64,000 nt of DNA from Oscarella lobularis (lineage: Eukaryota > Porifera > Homoscleromorpha > Homosclerophorida > Oscarellidae): positions 124,001 to 188,000 of the forward strand of contig NC_089175.1 in the NCBI RefSeq assembly GCF_947507565.1, in the 5' to 3' direction. Below the pieces are notes generated by a model that saw only the letters and a program-made list of their open reading frames with translations, ran no database searches and had not been told where the DNA came from. How positions within the stretch are numbered: the first letter of the stretch is position 1; every line of letters begins with the position of its first letter. Position numbers and translations under genes: made by a program. Positions 61,841 to 64,000 of the stretch are shown here, piece by piece.

Positions 61841-62980
61841 TTAGTTGAAGTTTGTGTCGTCTGAATCTCCGGTCCAAGCTGACGTAGAAGATGTAGCGGC
61901 GGGGTTTTCTAAAGCAGCAAAGCCATTATTGTCCTTTTTGCAGCACTTCCTACTAGTACACAAAATTTTGAGCCGCCTTCTAAAGACGCTTGTCGAAAAA
62001 GTGTAGATGAAAGGACCAAAGAAAGACACGATAGAAGGAACAAACATAGTAGCAGCAAAAAAGTCCTGAAACGAAACACTTTTGCTTATTTCAAAACCTC
62101 TCTTGGAGTTGGCCATCAGATAAGCATTCAATGACGTAAACAGCAACAATGGAATCGAAACTAGAAATATCGCAGTCATCAGCCTTATTCCCTCTTGGTT
62201 TCGAATCTGCCTATTGTCCCGTAGTTTCCTGCACACAAAAACGACTGTTGCAATGTAGAATGATGTCATTGCTATAGCTACGAAAAAATAAGAGGAATCT
62301 GTGATCACTTGTCCCAAACGATGAGAGGGATATTCTCCAAATTGAAAGAAAGTTCCGCATTTTGCCAGACCTATTGAAATGTTGTGACTTTCGTGAAGAA
62401 GTTGATTGTAAGTGTAAGAGTGTAGTTCTCCAGACGTAGACAGTGCGAACGAAATTAGCCACTCCACGACAAGAAGAATACCTAGACTTCTTTTTCCCGC
62501 CGAAATTCTTCGGCCACAGCATCCAACAATTTGCATAAATCCTAGAAAGATTATTGTTACGTACAGCATCGCCCAGAGGAAGATCGCCGCATTTGCGATC
62601 ACGCGCGACGTCCAGCATAGACGAGCCATCAGAAGTGACACATACGCACACCAGTTCTTTCGTCGTTTCATCACAGCAACGAGTAGAATTCTTCCCAGAG
62701 ACAAGAGAATGTCCGACAAGGCTAAATTGATAACGAGAATAGAGTGAGGACTTCGATTAGAGCTACATCTCCAGACAATCACCGCAACATTGAAAAGGAT
62801 AGCGAGACCTGAAATGAGCAGCAAACCCACCGCAACCCCAGGACGAGAAGCGATGATGTTGTAGAACAGAAACGAAAGCCGAAGTTCCATTTCAAAAGGC
62901 GTCGGTTCCGTCCCACTACTATCGTTTAGTCGCATCTTGAAGATTTCACAGTAAGAAGGATCAGTGGAAGAAACTGACAT
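61841..62980 (-). CDS. Seven-helix receptor, array copy 5
   Basis: Intronless, 379 aa from MSVSSTDPSYCE at 62980. Close to copy 4 over the N-terminal half including the 5' flank; the second extracellular loop differs (GELHSYTYNQLL) and the tail reads TSRKCCKKDNNGFAALENP...DDTNFN. All seven helices are intact. Confidence 0.83.
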   Translation of the reverse strand: MSVSSTDPSYCEIFKMRLNDSSGTEPTPFEMELRLSFLFYNIIASRPGVAVGLLLISGLAILFNVAVIVWRCSSNRSPHSILVINLALSDILLSLGRILLVAVMKRRKNWCAYVSLLMARLCWTSRVIANAAIFLWAMLYVTIIFLGFMQIVGCCGRRISAGKRSLGILLVVEWLISFALSTSGELHSYTYNQLLHESHNISIGLAKCGTFFQFGEYPSHRLGQVITDSSYFFVAIAMTSFYIATVVFVCRKLRDNRQIRNQEGIRLMTAIFLVSIPLLLFTSLNAYLMANSKRGFEISKSVSFQDFFAATMFVPSIVSFFGPFIYTFSTSVFRRRLKILCTSRKCCKKDNNGFAALENPAATSSTSAWTGDSDDTNFN

Positions 62981-63491
62981 CTCCGATCGCCTACGATCCT
63001 TACTCTTGAACGTAGCACTGCCGTAAACACTGGAGCATCCGCAAAGTGAGATTTGTGATTTGATCGTATACATCCGGCATTGTCTGCTTGCATGATGGTG
63101 CTATGTCTCTCGCCTCGGATTAATTTATCTCTTTGCAAATTCTAAGCAAGCACGTTATCGTCTCTGCATCCCATGAAGATTTCATCATGCACCTTGCTCA
63201 AAAGAGTGGAGGAGACCCAGTAGGAGAATTCTTCGCGTTACAACGACCTATTTTCGTCTTCCCCGCGGTCTTGTTCCGACTAGCTGCTATAGACAGGAAG
63301 AGTGGCCTCTTACGCGCTCCTGAAACGCGGTGCGTCGCGCTGGAGACCCGCTTTCGTTCATGCAAAGTCAAGATAGTGGCAAATTGCATTCACGAAGGCT
63401 TGGTAGCTCGAAATCGTGCAGTTTTACCAGAGCAAACAGAAGTTCAAGGCCCGGATATAGGTAACAAAGTGCAAAGCGTGAAGCGCTCAGT

Positions 63492-64000
63492 TTAGTTCCA
63501 ATCCAACGTTTCTGTGTCTGCAGTAGTATTCCAAGCTGACGTAGAAGATGTAGCGACCGGGTTTTGTAAAAGAGACCCCTCTTCTTCTAAAGCTGCAAAG
63601 CCATTGTCCTTTCTGCAGCACTTCCTACACAGAATTTTGAGCCGCCTTCTAAAGCTGCTGGTCGAAAAAGTGTAGATGAAAGGACCAAAGAAAGAAATGA
63701 TAGACGGAACAAACATAGTAGCAGCAAAAAAGTCCTGAAATGTAGAACTTTTGCTTATTTCAAGAGCTTTTTTGGAGTTGGCCATCAGATAAGCATTCGA
63801 TGACGTAAACAGCAACAGTGGAATTGTAACTAGAAATATTGCAGTCATCAGCCTTATTCCCTCCTGGTTTCGAATCTGCCTATTGTCCCGTAGTTTCCTG
63901 CACACAAAAACGACTGTTGCAATATATAATGATGCCATTGCTATCGCTGTGACAAAAAAAAAGGAATCTGAAATCACTTGGTACCAACGATGAGCGGGAT
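63492..64000 (-). CDS. Seven-helix receptor, array copy 6, truncated by window edge
   Basis: Only TM5 to the C-terminus is in the window: SFFFVTAIAMASLYIATVVF, LMTAIFLVTIPLLLFTSSNAY, IISFFGPFIYTFSTSSFRRR, tail ending TADTETLDWN. The frame is open to the edge. Tail and TM6 (VTIPLLLFT) are closest to copy 2. Confidence 0.83.
   Translation of the reverse strand, partial: PAHRWYQVISDSFFFVTAIAMASLYIATVVFVCRKLRDNRQIRNQEGIRLMTAIFLVTIPLLLFTSSNAYLMANSKKALEISKSSTFQDFFAATMFVPSIISFFGPFIYTFSTSSFRRRLKILCRKCCRKDNGFAALEEEGSLLQNPVATSSTSAWNTTADTETLDWN

Overview
The window is animal nuclear DNA, most likely from an early-branching, compact-genome animal such as a sponge. This is an inference. It rests on multi-exon genes with GT-AG introns of mostly 45-60 nt, A/T-rich introns full of TTAA runs, short intergenic gaps, and animal-type genes (BRCA2, neurochondrin, acylglycerol kinase, GPR143-like and other seven-helix receptors). 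Nothing bacterial or viral was seen.

Left end (1-9.2 kb). The 3' part of an ABCB1-type multidrug transporter runs off the left edge, on the + strand. One of its introns carries a MITE-like element. About 4.7 kb follow without a convincing protein gene; they hold a decayed coding stretch, a possible spliced non-coding transcript and a small lysine-rich remnant.

Central array (9.2-35.7 kb). This is the most unusual part. An acylglycerol-kinase-like gene (AGK, - strand) stands head-to-head with the first of nine + strand genes for secreted or surface proteins with two Frizzled-like cysteine-rich modules. The last copy lies tail-to-tail with an intact neurochondrin gene (NCDN, - strand). Between the copies lie partial AGK 5' exons and partial NCDN 3' exons, often fused to each other. 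The layout reads as AGK< >FZ> <NCDN amplified in tandem with breakpoints inside both flanking genes. One copy is clearly broken and two extra exon-1 fragments exist. The copies differ in their C-terminal stalk and hydrophobic tail.

Housekeeping block (35.8-44.2 kb, - strand). A BRCA2 gene with seven clear BRC repeats and a recognisable DNA-binding region is followed by the spliceosomal WD40 protein PLRG1.

Receptor and mixed block (44.7-55.7 kb). It holds three intronless GPR143-like receptors (+), an unidentified IQ-motif gene (-), N-acetylglucosamine-6-phosphate deacetylase AMDHD2 (+) and an unidentified multi-exon gene (-, called gene X here).

Right end (55.8-64 kb). Six tandem - strand seven-helix receptor genes, all intronless: three intact, one frameshifted, one truncated and one running off the window. 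Pieces of the 5' end of gene X are repeated beside each copy, so this array grew the same way as the central one. Exon coordinates were read by eye from splice-site and phase consistency; they need transcript support.
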